Positions 37,056-45,620 are shown, counted from the first letter of the stretch. The stretch is 64,000 nucleotides of DNA from GM7GCV1 sp965221105 (GCA_965221105.1 OZ244871.1:434001-498000), one strand, 5' to 3'. Numbers and translations: made by a program. The notes: a model not told the origin generated them from the sequence alone.

Positions 37056-37644
37056 CCGGCATCATCCATACAGGACCGGCGTCTGAATTCGGGCGACATG
37101 CAATCAAGGAGTGACCTTTTCCGGTGTGCAGAGCACTGTGTCGATCTGGAAGAGTCAGGCTGCTGCCATATATCCGACCTGGAATTGATCCACGGACAAC
37201 CCAATCAAGGCGTCAACGCATTGGAAGTGGACAAGTTCCGGGCCAATCGCATGGCACAGGTCGCGATGCTCTTCCCAGAGGTTCATCTTCCCGCCTATGC
37301 CGACACTGAAGATGCGCCATTCCATGCGGCATCCAAAGCCTGGTGTAAGGTCCGGCTGTCCAGCGACAAATCGGTCGTAGTATCCTGGTGGCAGTGCTGG
37401 GATTCATTCGGATCATGTCCAACCGATAAGCCCTGATACAACCCATGCCACTTGTCGAGGCCGTCGACCAGTGCAGGTCGTGGCTCGCCCAACCCAATAT
37501 CCATGTCGCAGCATCCGGCCCCAGCCACCCCCGACAGTGCCGCCAATCTACTTGATGGGGCGACCGAATCAAACCTGGTCACGGAACCGCATGGTGAACC
37601 AGCACTCCAGTTACGTGCCCAAGGAGTGACGGATCGCTTGCGCG
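37056..37644. other. Decayed region between HEPN remnant and asd
   Basis: No intact gene. Frames with faint HEPN-like character (to about 37270) suggest accumulated indels; the rest is unassigned. The 3' end of asd and its terminator must lie near 37640. Confidence 0.4.
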
Positions 37645-38757
37645 TTACAGACTAACGAGAATCCTGAGCATGCGCCGCAATGGCTCCGCCGCTCCCCATA
37701 AGAGTTGATCGCCAACTGTAAATGCCGAGAGGTATTCTGGTCCCATGTGCATCTTGCGCAGTCTGCCCACGGGCACCCGCATGGTTCCGGTCACCTGTGC
37801 AGGGCTCAGCCGGGCCAGACTGTCCTCACGATGATTGGGGACTACCTCAACCCAGGCATTGTGCTTGCCGAGCATGGCTTCGATGTCCGCGAGCGGAACA
37901 TCCGAGTTGAGCTTGATGGTGAGGGCCTGGGAATGACAGCGCAGCGCACCCACCCGGACGCAAATTCCGTCAACGGGAATCGGCTGCCCACTCTGGCCCA
38001 GTATCTTGTTTGTCTCGACACCCGCCTTCCATTCTTCCCTGCTCTGCCCAGACTCCAACTCGGCATCTATCCAGGGCAGTACACTCCCCGCGAGCGGGTA
38101 ACCAAAGTGGTCAGTGGGAAATGCCTGGCTGCACATATGCCTGGCAACCGTGCGCTCGATGTCCACAATGGCTGAAGAGGTGGCAGATAGTTCGTCACTG
38201 ACGGAATCGTGAATGGATCCCATCTGCTGCACCAGTTCGCGCATATTCTGCGCACCTGCACCGGAAGCAGCCTGGTACGTCATGGCACTGATCCACTCAA
38301 CCTGATGTGCGGCAAACAGACCGCCCAGAGCCATCAGCATCAGGCTCACAGTGCAGTTCCCCCCGATGTAGTCCTTGATACCCGATTCCAGCCCCTGCTC
38401 AATCACCTGCATATTGACCGGATCCAGAATCACAATCGCGTCGTCCTCCATGCGCAGCGCGGAAGCCGCATCAATCCAATACCCCCGCCATCCCAGTGCA
38501 CGCAACCTGGGGTGAACGTCCCGGGTGTACGCCCCCCCCTGGCAACTGAGGATTACATCCATCCGGGCCAAATCACTGACATCCCCGGCATCCCGCAATG
38601 GCTGACGTCCACCGCCGACATCCGGTCCCGGTACACCGAGCTGGGAACTGGTGTAAAACACCGATTCAATACTCGCAAAATCGTTTTCCTCGCGCATGCG
38701 CTCGAGCAAAACCGAGCCGACCATGCCGCGCCAGCCAACAATGCCTACAGTTTTCAT
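37645..38757 (-). CDS. asd: Aspartate-semialdehyde dehydrogenase
   Basis: Reduces aspartyl phosphate to the semialdehyde for lysine, threonine, methionine and diaminopimelate. 370 residues, with the NADP fold MKTVGIVGWRGMVGSVLLER, the catalytic Cys in GGNCTVSLMLMALGG, and HMCSQAFPTDHFGYPLAG and ICVRVGALRCHSQA further on. It is the E. coli/Pseudomonas-type enzyme. A second ATG two codons upstream exists. In the ancestral order fimV follows it; here the intervening island has removed the start of fimV. Confidence 0.96.
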   Translation of the reverse strand: MKTVGIVGWRGMVGSVLLERMREENDFASIESVFYTSSQLGVPGPDVGGGRQPLRDAGDVSDLARMDVILSCQGGAYTRDVHPRLRALGWRGYWIDAASALRMEDDAIVILDPVNMQVIEQGLESGIKDYIGGNCTVSLMLMALGGLFAAHQVEWISAMTYQAASGAGAQNMRELVQQMGSIHDSVSDELSATSSAIVDIERTVARHMCSQAFPTDHFGYPLAGSVLPWIDAELESGQSREEWKAGVETNKILGQSGQPIPVDGICVRVGALRCHSQALTIKLNSDVPLADIEAMLGKHNAWVEVVPNHREDSLARLSPAQVTGTMRVPVGRLRKMHMGPEYLSAFTVGDQLLWGAAEPLRRMLRILVSL

Positions 38758-39044
38758 GCTCATAACTCAGTGATTGGAGCGGTATGTGGATTACAACATT
38801 TCTGCATAAGTGTATGTTTCAATTATATCTTTTGCTATATTCATGTGGCCAGATGTCACAAGATGTCGAAGTGAGCTATCACAGTGCGTTTCGGTGTTTC
38901 CTGAGCCCACATCATCATTCTCTCTCCTCACTTATATTGTGCTCAAGCTCACGATTGGAGATGGCTTCTGAGCACGTTGCATTCGTCCATGCGAGTTGGC
39001 AGCGATGCCTGCACGACCTGAAGATGTAATCAGGTGAACACGCC

Positions 39045-39260
39045 TCATGCCCTGAACCCGACCGCGAGCATGGCTGCAATCGCAAGCAGCAAACGGGTTT
39101 CCCGCTTGGCTGCCTCAACATCCCATGTCGCATCCCGCTTCGCGGAATCTTCAGCAGGACGCGCTCTGTCGGTCGTATATTCAGCCTGCATTGCCCTGGC
39201 TTCTGCGTGCACGGTCTTCATACGTTCCCCAAGAACTGCTATTCGAGTCTCTGGAGACAT
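39045..39260 (-). CDS. Small coiled-coil protein with C-terminal membrane anchor
   Basis: 71 residues: MSPETRIAVLGERMKTVHAE and a long helix, then KRETRLLLAIAAMLAVGF at the C-terminus as a single membrane segment. The same design, with the shared AKRE-RLLLAI core, ends the window at 63.9 kb. Function unknown. Confidence 0.5.
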   Translation of the reverse strand: MSPETRIAVLGERMKTVHAEARAMQAEYTTDRARPAEDSAKRDATWDVEAAKRETRLLLAIAAMLAVGFRA

Positions 39261-39414
39261 GAGGGCACTCTAGCACACATGCCGCAGAGCACCGCGATGT
39301 GTGGGACCGAAACTCATGGGATGTGAGGCTTGAGAGGAGAGAGAGTGCTCTATGAAACACAGTCATGCTGCACTGCCGATTCATTCCAACCTTTCTGATT
39401 CGGAGGAAACCACA

Positions 39415-39600
39415 ATGAGCACAGATTTTACGATCCCCCCCTCACCCCCAACTTCTTGCCAGCGCAGTGGTAGCGACCCTGCTTGCAGCTCTGCCAGCCA
39501 GCGCGCAGGTCCCCGAGATCGGCTTCCGCATTCTGGGAAATAGTTCATACACGGAAGGCACCAATTGCGTTATCGGCAATACCGATGGCTACTTTCAGAT
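39415..39600 (+). pseudogene. Secreted protein start with poly-C frameshift, 3'-truncated
   Basis: ATG at 39415 behind GGAGGAAACC codes MSTDFTIPP and then seven C. One base out of frame follows a clear signal peptide, LLASAVVATLLAALPASAQ, and VPEIGFRILGNSS. Deleting one C would join them. The gene ends at about 39600 where the transposase fragment begins. Either a contingency tract or a frameshift in a dead gene. Confidence 0.5.
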
Positions 39601-39910
39601 GTCCTGACCTCAGATCAGATATCATGCACCATTCTTTCCGGTTGTGCAGTCGATCTGGGGCAGTTAGTAGACCATGCGCAATTCGGTTCCAGGGTAGATC
39701 GTCCGGGTCTGGGTGAGTTCCTCAAGCAGCCCGGCGAGTACCGCATCGCCCGCAGTGCTCGCCGTCCCAAAAATGCGTACCCGCAGGATGCCGCGCTCCG
39801 GTTCCGGGATACTATCCGCCGCTGAGTGAAACAGTTCTGCCAGGGGACGCCGCGGGCGGGTCTTGGTGCCCTGGGCTTGTGCGACAGCCGGCATCATCCG
39901 GGTCTCCGCC
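39601..39910 (-). pseudogene. C-terminal fragment of a DDE transposase (repeat copy 2)
   Basis: Codes RAETRMMPAVAQAQGTKTRP and IYPGTELRMVY to a stop; it is the same segment as at 16546-16870, inverted, with some substitutions. An open frame continues upstream to 40155 through a hexanucleotide repeat and unrelated sequence. Confidence 0.65.
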
Positions 39911-39954
39911 CGGTCGCGCCGATCCCGTGCGCTGCGGTCGAGCAGGTCACCACC

Positions 39955-40020
39955 AGCACCAGCACCAGCACCAGCACCAGCACCAGCACCAGCCTCAGCC
40001 TCAGCCTCAGCCTCAGCCTC
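39955..40020. repeat. Hexanucleotide repeat (AGCACC)6(AGCCTC)5
   Basis: Eleven 6-base units, two unit types in a row, in a frame coding alternating Ala-Gly then Ala-Glu on the minus strand. Length changes keep the frame. It lies upstream of the transposase fragment in the same frame. Confidence 0.9.
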
Positions 40021-40289
40021 AGTATCGAGTGTGCTCTCCACTGGCTCAGACTCCGTGCCCTGCGTGCCTGACCCGAGAAACCCCCGTCGGCGGTTGTGGT
40101 TGAGCGTCGCCACCGATCTGTCACGCACGAAACGCTCAGAACCTGTTGTTCTCATTGGAGAAATTGACTCCGAATGTACCTGAAATCAGGTCACGAGGTC
40201 AGGACGTCTGAAGATACAGGACGGGCGGACCTGTGCCTGCGCAACGGAGAGCTTGGACCGCAACGTGCGGAAACTTGCGACAACCGAGC

Positions 40290-40392
40290 CGGCGGTGCAA
40301 CAGTGGATGAGTTCGTCGAGTGGTTCCCAAGCGTCACTGAACAGCAGGTTCGCGAGGTGCTTGAACACGAAGCCAAGGCACTCAGCAACTGA
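40290..40392 (+). pseudogene. DUF433-like antitoxin C-terminal fragment
   Basis: TVDEFVEWFPSVTEQQVREV and LEHEAKALSN resemble the C-terminal helix pair of DUF433 (VapB-like) antitoxins. The N-terminal half and any toxin partner are missing. Confidence 0.5.
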
Positions 40393-40413
40393 TCAGGTTG
40401 TGATCCTCTGAGG

Positions 40414-40638
40414 TTACGCAATAAACTCTTTGAGTACAATGCCGATCACGCCCAGCAATATGCCCCATTGCAGTTTTTCAACAATGGCCAGCCTGGCCTC
40501 AATGCTCACCATTTTAATTTTTATCGCTGATATCTCATCCTTGACTGGAGCATCTGCCGATGCGGCCGCGGCGGCCTTTGCCTCAGATACATTTGCCTCT
40601 CTCAGCGCGTCATACAGTTCTTTGTTTATCGCGGTCAT
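40414..40638 (-). CDS. Small coiled-coil protein with C-terminal membrane segment
   Basis: 74 residues from the ATG at 40638, which has GGGAG before it. MTAINKELYDALREANVSEA and KIKMVSIEARLAIVEKL form a long helix; WGILLGVIGIVLKEFI is one membrane segment. Function unknown. Similar one-helix anchored proteins recur in this region. Confidence 0.55.
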   Translation of the reverse strand: MTAINKELYDALREANVSEAKAAAAASADAPVKDEISAIKIKMVSIEARLAIVEKLQWGILLGVIGIVLKEFIA

Positions 40639-40751
40639 TTCAGATCTCCCAGTCAATCGTGCTGCACAAAGCTATCACCCGCACTGTGATCTGAGTATAC
40701 CAGTTGATCATTGTTATACAGTAGCTTTGATAGAGATGCCGGGAGAATACT

Positions 40752-40838
40752 TTGGCCACCATGAATATCTCCGTGCCCGATCCCATGAAAGGCTGGGTTC
40801 AGGCCCAGATTGATGAGGGTACGTGCGCCAGTTCCAAT
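40752..40838 (+). pseudogene. ParD antitoxin N-terminal fragment
   Basis: NISVPDPMKGWVQAQIDEGT matches the N-terminus of ParD antitoxins (MATMNISLPDPMKDWVE...). It is cut at about 40838, where it joins the 3' end of the radC-like gene on the other strand. Confidence 0.7.
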
Positions 40839-41338
40839 GACACGCTCTCGCCGGTCGCGAGCATAATGTGGTCAAGCACCCGCACGTCAACCAGTGACAG
40901 GGCCTCCGTCAGACGACGGGTGATCGCCTCGTCAGCGTGACTGGGCTCCGCGACGCCGGACGGGTGGTTGTGATAGAACACCACCGCGGCCGCGTTCATC
41001 TCCATCGCCTGCTGGACCACGACTCGCGGGTACACCGAGGCACCATCGACCGTGCCTTCAAACAGCTCTTTCACAGCGATGATCCGCAGACGGGTGTCGA
41101 GAAACAGACACCCGAAGACTTCATTGCGGCGCCGGGCCAGGCGCAGACGCAGAAAATCCTGCGTCTCCTTCGCCCCGCACAGAACCCGTCCGGGCCGGTG
41201 CGTGAGGGCCAGGACCCTGGTCGCCAGCTCGATGACCGATTCCTTCTCGGAATCGTTGAGTACCGATGGTTTCAGACCTGCAAAGCGGTCTGCATCGTCC
41301 AGACCCTCAAGGGGTACCTGGGTGTTCATGATGTTCAT
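40799..41338 (-). CDS. RadC-like JAB-domain protein (copy 1, altered C-terminus)
   Basis: JAB/MPN metalloprotease-like protein of the RadC family, common on ICEs and plasmids. 179 residues from an ATG at 41338 (MNIMNTQVPLEGLDDADRF). The metal motif VVFYHNHPSGVAEPSHADEA has both His and the Asp. Nearly identical to the copy at 61.5 kb, but after ATGESVS the ending LELAHVPSSIWA comes from read-through into a ParD fragment instead of the normal CAERGLL. A long structured leader with its own promoter precedes it. Confidence 0.88.
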   Translation of the reverse strand: MNIMNTQVPLEGLDDADRFAGLKPSVLNDSEKESVIELATRVLALTHRPGRVLCGAKETQDFLRLRLARRRNEVFGCLFLDTRLRIIAVKELFEGTVDGASVYPRVVVQQAMEMNAAAVVFYHNHPSGVAEPSHADEAITRRLTEALSLVDVRVLDHIMLATGESVSLELAHVPSSIWA

Positions 41339-41545
41339 GATAGATCTCCATAGATAAAGCCGGAGACACAGAACCCCGAGGGGATGCGTATCCCCTCGGG
41401 TTTTAGACAGATTGAAACAGGACACCAGGCCAGAGGCCATGCTGAGTTTCGGGTGTCGCGCTACACGGCTCGCGCCATGGCTTGATCAGCTTGTAAGGGC
41501 TCAACTCAGGCTGGAGTTGACACAGCACAACGCCGACAGTATCCA
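41339..41545 (-). promoter_or_regulatory. Structured leader of radC-like copy 1
   Basis: Member of the leader family (see 49082-49310). Hairpin CAACTC-N6-GAGTTG at 41502-41519, GGGGAT/ATCCCC hairpin, and TCTCCGGC/GGAGA with the Shine-Dalgarno in the stem next to the ATG. The -10 GATACT is at 41538-41543 on the minus strand; no good -35 is seen at 17 bases. Confidence 0.7.
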
Positions 41546-41560
41546 CCCCGCTCCGCCGGA

Positions 41561-41610
41561 AAGTATCAACCTGCAGAACCAAGGCGGAAAAGTCAAGCCA
41601 TACCCACTGT
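41561..41610 (+). pseudogene. hicA fragment
   Basis: ESINLQNQGGKVKPY matches the end of the HicA toxins at 45 and 49.6 kb (QRINLQNRRGKVDSY). About 16 codons remain next to the leader. Confidence 0.5.
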
Positions 41611-41678
41611 CGATACAGGTAGACACGCCACGCGCAATAGGTGTATACTTGTATCTACAGTCTCAGAAGGGATGAGCC

Positions 41679-42008
41679 ATGCAACACACCAGTAAGATTC
41701 AGTATTGGGGCAACAGCTCTGCGATTCGGTTGCCAGCCAGGCTGATGCAGGAAGTTGGGTTGTATGCCGGTGCGCCAGTCACGCTGTATACCAATAATGA
41801 CGAGTTAATTATACGGCGAGAGCAGCAGCCGGAAGAGGCCCGTATCAGCGATATGATTGATAACGAGGCTGATGCCATAGCGGCCGTCCAGGCTGTTCGA
41901 GCAGCAATGAACGAAGCTGTCACAGTGGCCGAGAAAGCAATTGAGCGAACTGAATCTGTCATCGAGGCTCTCGATGCAGCAGACACAGGAGAACGCTCAT
42001 GGGACTAA
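41679..42008 (+). CDS. AbrB/MazE-type swapped-hairpin DNA-binding protein
   Basis: 109 residues. The N-terminus KIQYWGNSSAIRLPARLMQE with VTLYTNNDELIIRRE is a SpoVT/AbrB (MazE) DNA-binding hairpin. The C-terminal half is a long helix rich in Ala and Glu (AIAAVQAVRAAMNEAVTVAE). It has no MazF partner; instead a 64-residue coiled-coil gene overlaps its end by ten bases. Confidence 0.8.
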   Translation: MQHTSKIQYWGNSSAIRLPARLMQEVGLYAGAPVTLYTNNDELIIRREQQPEEARISDMIDNEADAIAAVQAVRAAMNEAVTVAEKAIERTESVIEALDAADTGERSWD

Positions 42009-42193
42009 CAGGTGAGCTGGCCAGGTTGCTGAAAGATAGTTTGCAGTTGAGTGCAACCGTAGAGCGGCTAAGTGAGAGCCAAACGAGATTGAGCGATAAG
42101 GTCGATGGTCTCGGGGACCGCGTGTTAAAGCTGGAAACGCGGCTTGATACCTATGTTGAGATTGCACAGATACACTCTACATCACCACAATGA
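41999..42193 (+). CDS. Small coiled-coil protein paired with the AbrB-type gene
   Basis: 64 residues, MGLTGELARLLKDSLQLSAT then heptad-like SESQTRLSDKVDGLGDRVLK. No membrane segment and no known domain. The ten-base overlap with the upstream gene implies coupled expression. It may be the partner of the AbrB-type protein, taking the place of MazF. Function unknown. Confidence 0.5.
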   Translation: MGLTGELARLLKDSLQLSATVERLSESQTRLSDKVDGLGDRVLKLETRLDTYVEIAQIHSTSPQ

Positions 42194-42547
42194 AGTAAGT
42201 GGACGGACCGCCCTGCCACACGACATCGAGAACTCTCGCTCGCTGTTACTCGCACCCCCTGCACAGACCGGTCTGGATCGTCGTCGGCTGACGGCACGCC
42301 GTCATGTGCGCTGGGGGGCAATGCGGCTCATGACGTTCACATTGTGGACTATCACTCACAACAGGGTGGCCTATGATTCCTTCAGAGAGAACTGCTGCAC
42401 ACCCTGGTGTCATTCTGCTCAAAGAGTTTCTTGAGCCCCTTGAAATAACCCCAAAGGGCCCGACCAACCACCTGGGCATCCCTGTCCAGCGCATCAATCT
42501 ATTTCGTGTGGGTGGGCTTTCTGTATCAGGGCATTTCTGTGCTTGTG
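42194..42547. other. Unassigned region before the split leader
   Basis: No gene recognised in about 350 bases. Confidence 0.45.
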
Positions 42548-42621
42548 CTTGACATCCCGCTGATTCCGGCAGTCAATGGGCTCGCTGTGCTGTGTCACCT
42601 CCAGTCTGAGGTGAACCCTTA
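42548..42621 (+). promoter_or_regulatory. 5' half of a structured leader, cut by an IS
   Basis: TTGACA-like element at 42550 and hairpin CACCTC-N6-GAGGTG at about 42596-42613, then AACCCTTA. The leader continues at 44577-44736 on the other side of the IS1634-type element. Its hairpin is the CACCTC variant, as in the leader at 62.1 kb. Confidence 0.65.
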
Positions 42622-44576
42622 GACTGAACTTCCCCCCGATTTTTCGCTTCATATCGCGTCAAGTGATTGATTCGCTTGGGGATTCTGTGTATGTGAGACT
42701 GATTATTGTTCCCATGTAAATGATAATAAATGCTTTGCTTTTATTATATTTATGTGGCATCATTATTCCCATGTACATAGAAACAGTCCCCAACCGCTCA
42801 TCCCCGCCCGCCATCCTCCTGCGTGAAGGCTGGCGCGAGGACGGACAGGTCAAGAAACGCACCCTGGCCAATCTCTCCAAGTGGCCCAAGGCCAAGATCG
42901 ACGCCCTGCGTCGGGTGCTCAAGGATGAACCCATGGTGGGGCGGGATGAGGCCTTTGACATCCAGAGATCCCTGCCCCACGGGCAGGTCGCCGCCGTCCT
43001 GGGCACACTCCGCGATCTGCGCCTGGACCGGCTCATCGGTCCGCGCTCACCCGAGCGCGACCGGGTGCTGGCCATGATCCTAGCCCGGGTCCTCGATCCG
43101 GGGTCCACGCTGGCCACCGCCCGGGGACTGGCCGAGGCCACCGCCACCAGCAGCCTGGCTGACAGCCTCCAGCTGGGTACGGTGGATGAAGATGACCTGT
43201 ACAGTGCCATGGACTGGCTGCTCCAACGCCAGGATCGCATCGAGCGGTCTCTGGCGAAGCGCCACCTGACCGACGGTGCCCTGGTGCTCTATGACCTGAC
43301 CTCAGTGTACATGGAAGGCACCACCTGTCCCCTGGCCACGCGCGACTCCTCGCGGGACGGGACGCGCGGCACGCTGCAGATTGAGTTCGGCCTGCTCTGT
43401 GATGCCACCGGCTGTCCGGTGTCGGTCGAGGTCTGTCCGGGTAATACCGCTGATCCGGCCACGGTGGGGCCGCAGATCGAGCGGCTGCGTGAGCGCTTCG
43501 GGCTGTCGAAGGTCGTCCTGGTGGGCGACCGGGGCATGCTCACCGAGGCGCGCATCCGGGAGGAGGTCCACCCGGCGGGGCTGGACTGGATCAGTGCCCT
43601 GCGGGGCCCGGCGATCCGCACCCTGGTCGAGACCGGTTCAGTGCAGCTTTCGCTCTGTGATGAACAGGACCTGGTGGAGATCCGCAGTGATCTCTATCCG
43701 GGGGAGCGGCTCATGGTGTGCCGCAACCCGCTGATGGCGCAGCGCAGAGCCCACAGGCGCGAGGCACTGCTGGAGGCGACTGAGGCACTGCTGGAGTCCA
43801 TTGTGGTGGCCACGACGCGGGAGAAGCGACGCCTGAGGGGTGAGGAGCAGATCGGGGCGCGGGTCGGCACGGCCATTGGCCGGTACAAGATGGCCAAGCA
43901 TTGTGACTGGTCGATCGACGAGCACGGCGTCTTCCACTACGAGAGACGCACCGAGTCCATCGCCGCGGAGGCTGCACTGGATGGCCTGTATATCATCCGC
44001 ACCAGCCTGCCCGAGGAGGAGCTGAATGCCCAGGCTACGGTTCAGGCCTATAAGCGTCTCAGTACGGTGGAGCGGGCCTTCCGCAGCCTCAAGACCGTGG
44101 ATCTGAAGGTGCGCCCGGTGTTCCACCGCACGGAGAACCGGGTGCGGGCTCATGTGCTGCTGTGTATGCTGGCCTATTACGTGGAATGGCACATGCGTCA
44201 GCGGCTGGCCCCGCTGCTGTTCGATGATGAGGACTCCGCCGGTGCGGACGCTGAGCGCACCTCGGTGGTGGCCCCGGCCCGGGTGTCAGCATCTGCCAGG
44301 CGCAAGGCTGCGCGCACGTGCACCGATGACGGGATGCCTGTGCAGAGCTTCCGCACCCTGTTGCGGGACCTCGCCACCCTCACGAAGAATCGGGTTGTGC
44401 CCCGGATACCCGGGGCTGAACCCTTCGATGTGCTGACCCGGCCCACCGAGCTGCAGGCGGAAGCGTTCCGGCTCTTGGGTGTGCGAATACGGTAGTGTTC
44501 CCAGTACCGAACTGCCAGAAATGATATTACGTAATAAAAATCAACAGGTTAACTCAGCCATCCTCTCGAAGTTCAG
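42622..44576 (+). mobile_element. IS1634-family insertion sequence
   Basis: Ends GACTGAACTTC (left) and, reading inward from the right, CTGAACTTC form short terminal repeats. CTTA directly outside both ends is a probable 4-base target duplication, though IS1634 elements usually make a slightly longer one. The element sits inside a structured leader, separating promoter and first hairpin from the rest. Confidence 0.7.
42771..44495 (+). CDS. IS1634-family transposase
   Basis: 574-residue DDE transposase from the ATG at 42771 (MYIETVPNRSSPPAILLREG). Recognisable family parts are LYDLTSVYMEGTTCPLA with the first Asp, VLVGDRGMLTEARI with the second, and STVERAFRSLKTVDLKVRPV with Glu, followed by VFHRTENRVRAHVLLCMLAY. 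All three acidic residues are present and the frame is intact, so the element may be active. 17 upstream codons are not counted. Confidence 0.93.
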   Translation: MYIETVPNRSSPPAILLREGWREDGQVKKRTLANLSKWPKAKIDALRRVLKDEPMVGRDEAFDIQRSLPHGQVAAVLGTLRDLRLDRLIGPRSPERDRVLAMILARVLDPGSTLATARGLAEATATSSLADSLQLGTVDEDDLYSAMDWLLQRQDRIERSLAKRHLTDGALVLYDLTSVYMEGTTCPLATRDSSRDGTRGTLQIEFGLLCDATGCPVSVEVCPGNTADPATVGPQIERLRERFGLSKVVLVGDRGMLTEARIREEVHPAGLDWISALRGPAIRTLVETGSVQLSLCDEQDLVEIRSDLYPGERLMVCRNPLMAQRRAHRREALLEATEALLESIVVATTREKRRLRGEEQIGARVGTAIGRYKMAKHCDWSIDEHGVFHYERRTESIAAEAALDGLYIIRTSLPEEELNAQATVQAYKRLSTVERAFRSLKTVDLKVRPVFHRTENRVRAHVLLCMLAYYVEWHMRQRLAPLLFDDEDSAGADAERTSVVAPARVSASARRKAARTCTDDGMPVQSFRTLLRDLATLTKNRVVPRIPGAEPFDVLTRPTELQAEAFRLLGVRIR

Positions 44577-44736
44577 CTTAGAAGCTGACAAAGCCATGGC
44601 GCGAGCCATGTAGCGCGACACCCGAAACTCAGCGTGGCCTCTGGCCTGGCGTCTTGTTCACAATCTGTCTAAAACCCGCTGGGGATACGCATCCCCTCGG
44701 GGTTTTGTGTCTCCGGCTTTTCTATGGAGATGTATC
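44577..44736 (+). promoter_or_regulatory. 3' half of a structured leader
   Basis: From GAAGCTGACAAAGCCATGG to the ATG at 44737, with stem GCTGA/TCAGC, the CATGGC-GCGA-GCCATG hairpin (GNRA loop), GGGGAT/ATCCCC and the TCTCCGGC...GGAGA hairpin next to the start. Almost identical to 49154-49310. The promoter and first hairpin are across the IS. Confidence 0.7.
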
Positions 44737-44913
44737 ATGAGTATCAAAGTTGAGCGCGTCATCAGTGACGACGAATCTGGCTACGAGGGGGACTTCGTGG
44801 CAGAAGTCCTGCCGCACTGCGAGGACGATCTGGAAGAGAACGAGGCCTATACACATGGCCTGGTGATCGACGGGACAGTGGTCGCGCTGACGAGGCGCAT
44901 TGATCTGAGCTAA
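44737..44913 (+). CDS. 58-residue acidic protein (copy 1)
   Basis: MSIKVERVISDDESGYEGDF and HCEDDLEENEAYTHGLVIDG, about one third acidic. No family recognised. Identical to the product at 49311-49487. It lies behind the structured leader and before a hairpin that splits it from hicA. Confidence 0.6.
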   Translation: MSIKVERVISDDESGYEGDFVAEVLPHCEDDLEENEAYTHGLVIDGTVVALTRRIDLS

Positions 44914-44919
44914 CCACCA

Positions 44920-44956
44920 CGTGTACACAGCCACCCTTCGGGGTGGCTGTGTACAC
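44920..44956. terminator. Perfect 16-bp hairpin after the 58-residue gene
   Basis: GTGTACACAGCCACCC pairs fully with its complement around TTCG. No T run follows, so it may be a transcript-end stabiliser or a weak terminator. Confidence 0.6.
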
Positions 44957-44959
44957 GTC

Positions 44960-45031
44960 TATCTCACCCGCTGGGGACATGTATCCCCTCGGGGGTGTTC
45001 TGTCTCCGGCTTTTTTTTGGAGACACACATC
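44960..45031 (+). promoter_or_regulatory. Short form of the leader before hicA (copy 1)
   Basis: Keeps only the CCCGCTGGGGA...TCCCC hairpin and the TCTCCGGC...GGAGA Shine-Dalgarno hairpin of the longer leaders. Confidence 0.6.
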
Positions 45032-45283
45032 ATGGGAAAACATGATACGCTCATGGAGCGCATCCTGAGCGGAAGGTCTGATGCGAATAGAGCCTTCAAC
45101 GACATGTGCAGACTCCTGGAACGACTGGGTTTCGGGCTCAGGATCCGGGGCAGTCACCACATCTATAAGAAGGAAGGCATTGAGCAAAGAATCAACTTGC
45201 AGAACAGGCGCGGAAAAGTGGATTCGTACCAGGTTCAGCAGGTTCGGAAAACTGTCCAACAACACAACCTGGGAGATCAGTAA
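45032..45283 (+). CDS. hicA: HicA-type toxin (copy 1)
   Basis: 83-residue mRNA interferase with a double-stranded RNA-binding-like fold. The catalytic His is in RGSHHIYKKEGIEQRINLQN; RGKVDSYQVQQVRKTVQQHN is the usual end. The ATG at 45032 follows the leader hairpin. It is two bases from hicB and nearly identical to the copy at 49.6 kb. Confidence 0.9.
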   Translation: MGKHDTLMERILSGRSDANRAFNDMCRLLERLGFGLRIRGSHHIYKKEGIEQRINLQNRRGKVDSYQVQQVRKTVQQHNLGDQ

Positions 45284-45285
45284 TC

Positions 45286-45519
45286 ATGCACAAATACGAA
45301 ATTACCATTTTCTGGAACGATGAGAGTGAAGCCTTTATCGCTGACGTCCCGGAATTAGCCTATTGTTCGGCCTTTGGTGATACGCCGCAGGAGGCCTTAG
45401 CCAGTGTGTCTGAGGCCATTGAAGGTGTTCTCGATATGTCACGGGAAGATGGAGACCCGATTCCTGAACCCAAAGGTCGGCGGTTGACACCTGATGAAGC
45501 ATCTGTATCTTTTGTCTGA
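45286..45519 (+). CDS. hicB: HicB-family antitoxin (copy 1)
   Basis: 77-residue partial RNase H-like antitoxin: YEITIFWNDESEAFIADVPE and GDTPQEALASVSEAIEGVLD. It lies directly after hicA. Its centre and C-terminus (EASVSFV) differ from the copy at 49.9 kb, unlike the matching hicA genes. Confidence 0.9.
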   Translation: MHKYEITIFWNDESEAFIADVPELAYCSAFGDTPQEALASVSEAIEGVLDMSREDGDPIPEPKGRRLTPDEASVSFV

Positions 45520-45537
45520 TGCACAGTAGTGCACCTG

Positions 45538-45567
45538 CACAGCTACCCTTCGGGGTGGCTTTTTTGT
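45538..45567 (+). terminator. Rho-independent terminator after hicAB
   Basis: GCTACCC-TTCG-GGGTGGC followed by TTTTTT. Confidence 0.88.
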
Positions 45568-45620
45568 GTGCGTGCGCCATGGAGCCAGCCCGGTGACGGA
45601 CGGACGTGCCGCGCTGCGCC

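Noticed and set aside
39955..40020. Regular repeat considered as a CRISPR array
   Set aside because: Units are 6 bases with no spacers; no cas genes in the window.
42622..44576. A longer target duplication for the IS1634-type element
   Set aside because: Only CTTA is identical on both sides; longer matches (AAATGATA) lie inside the element and do not fit the leader sequence.
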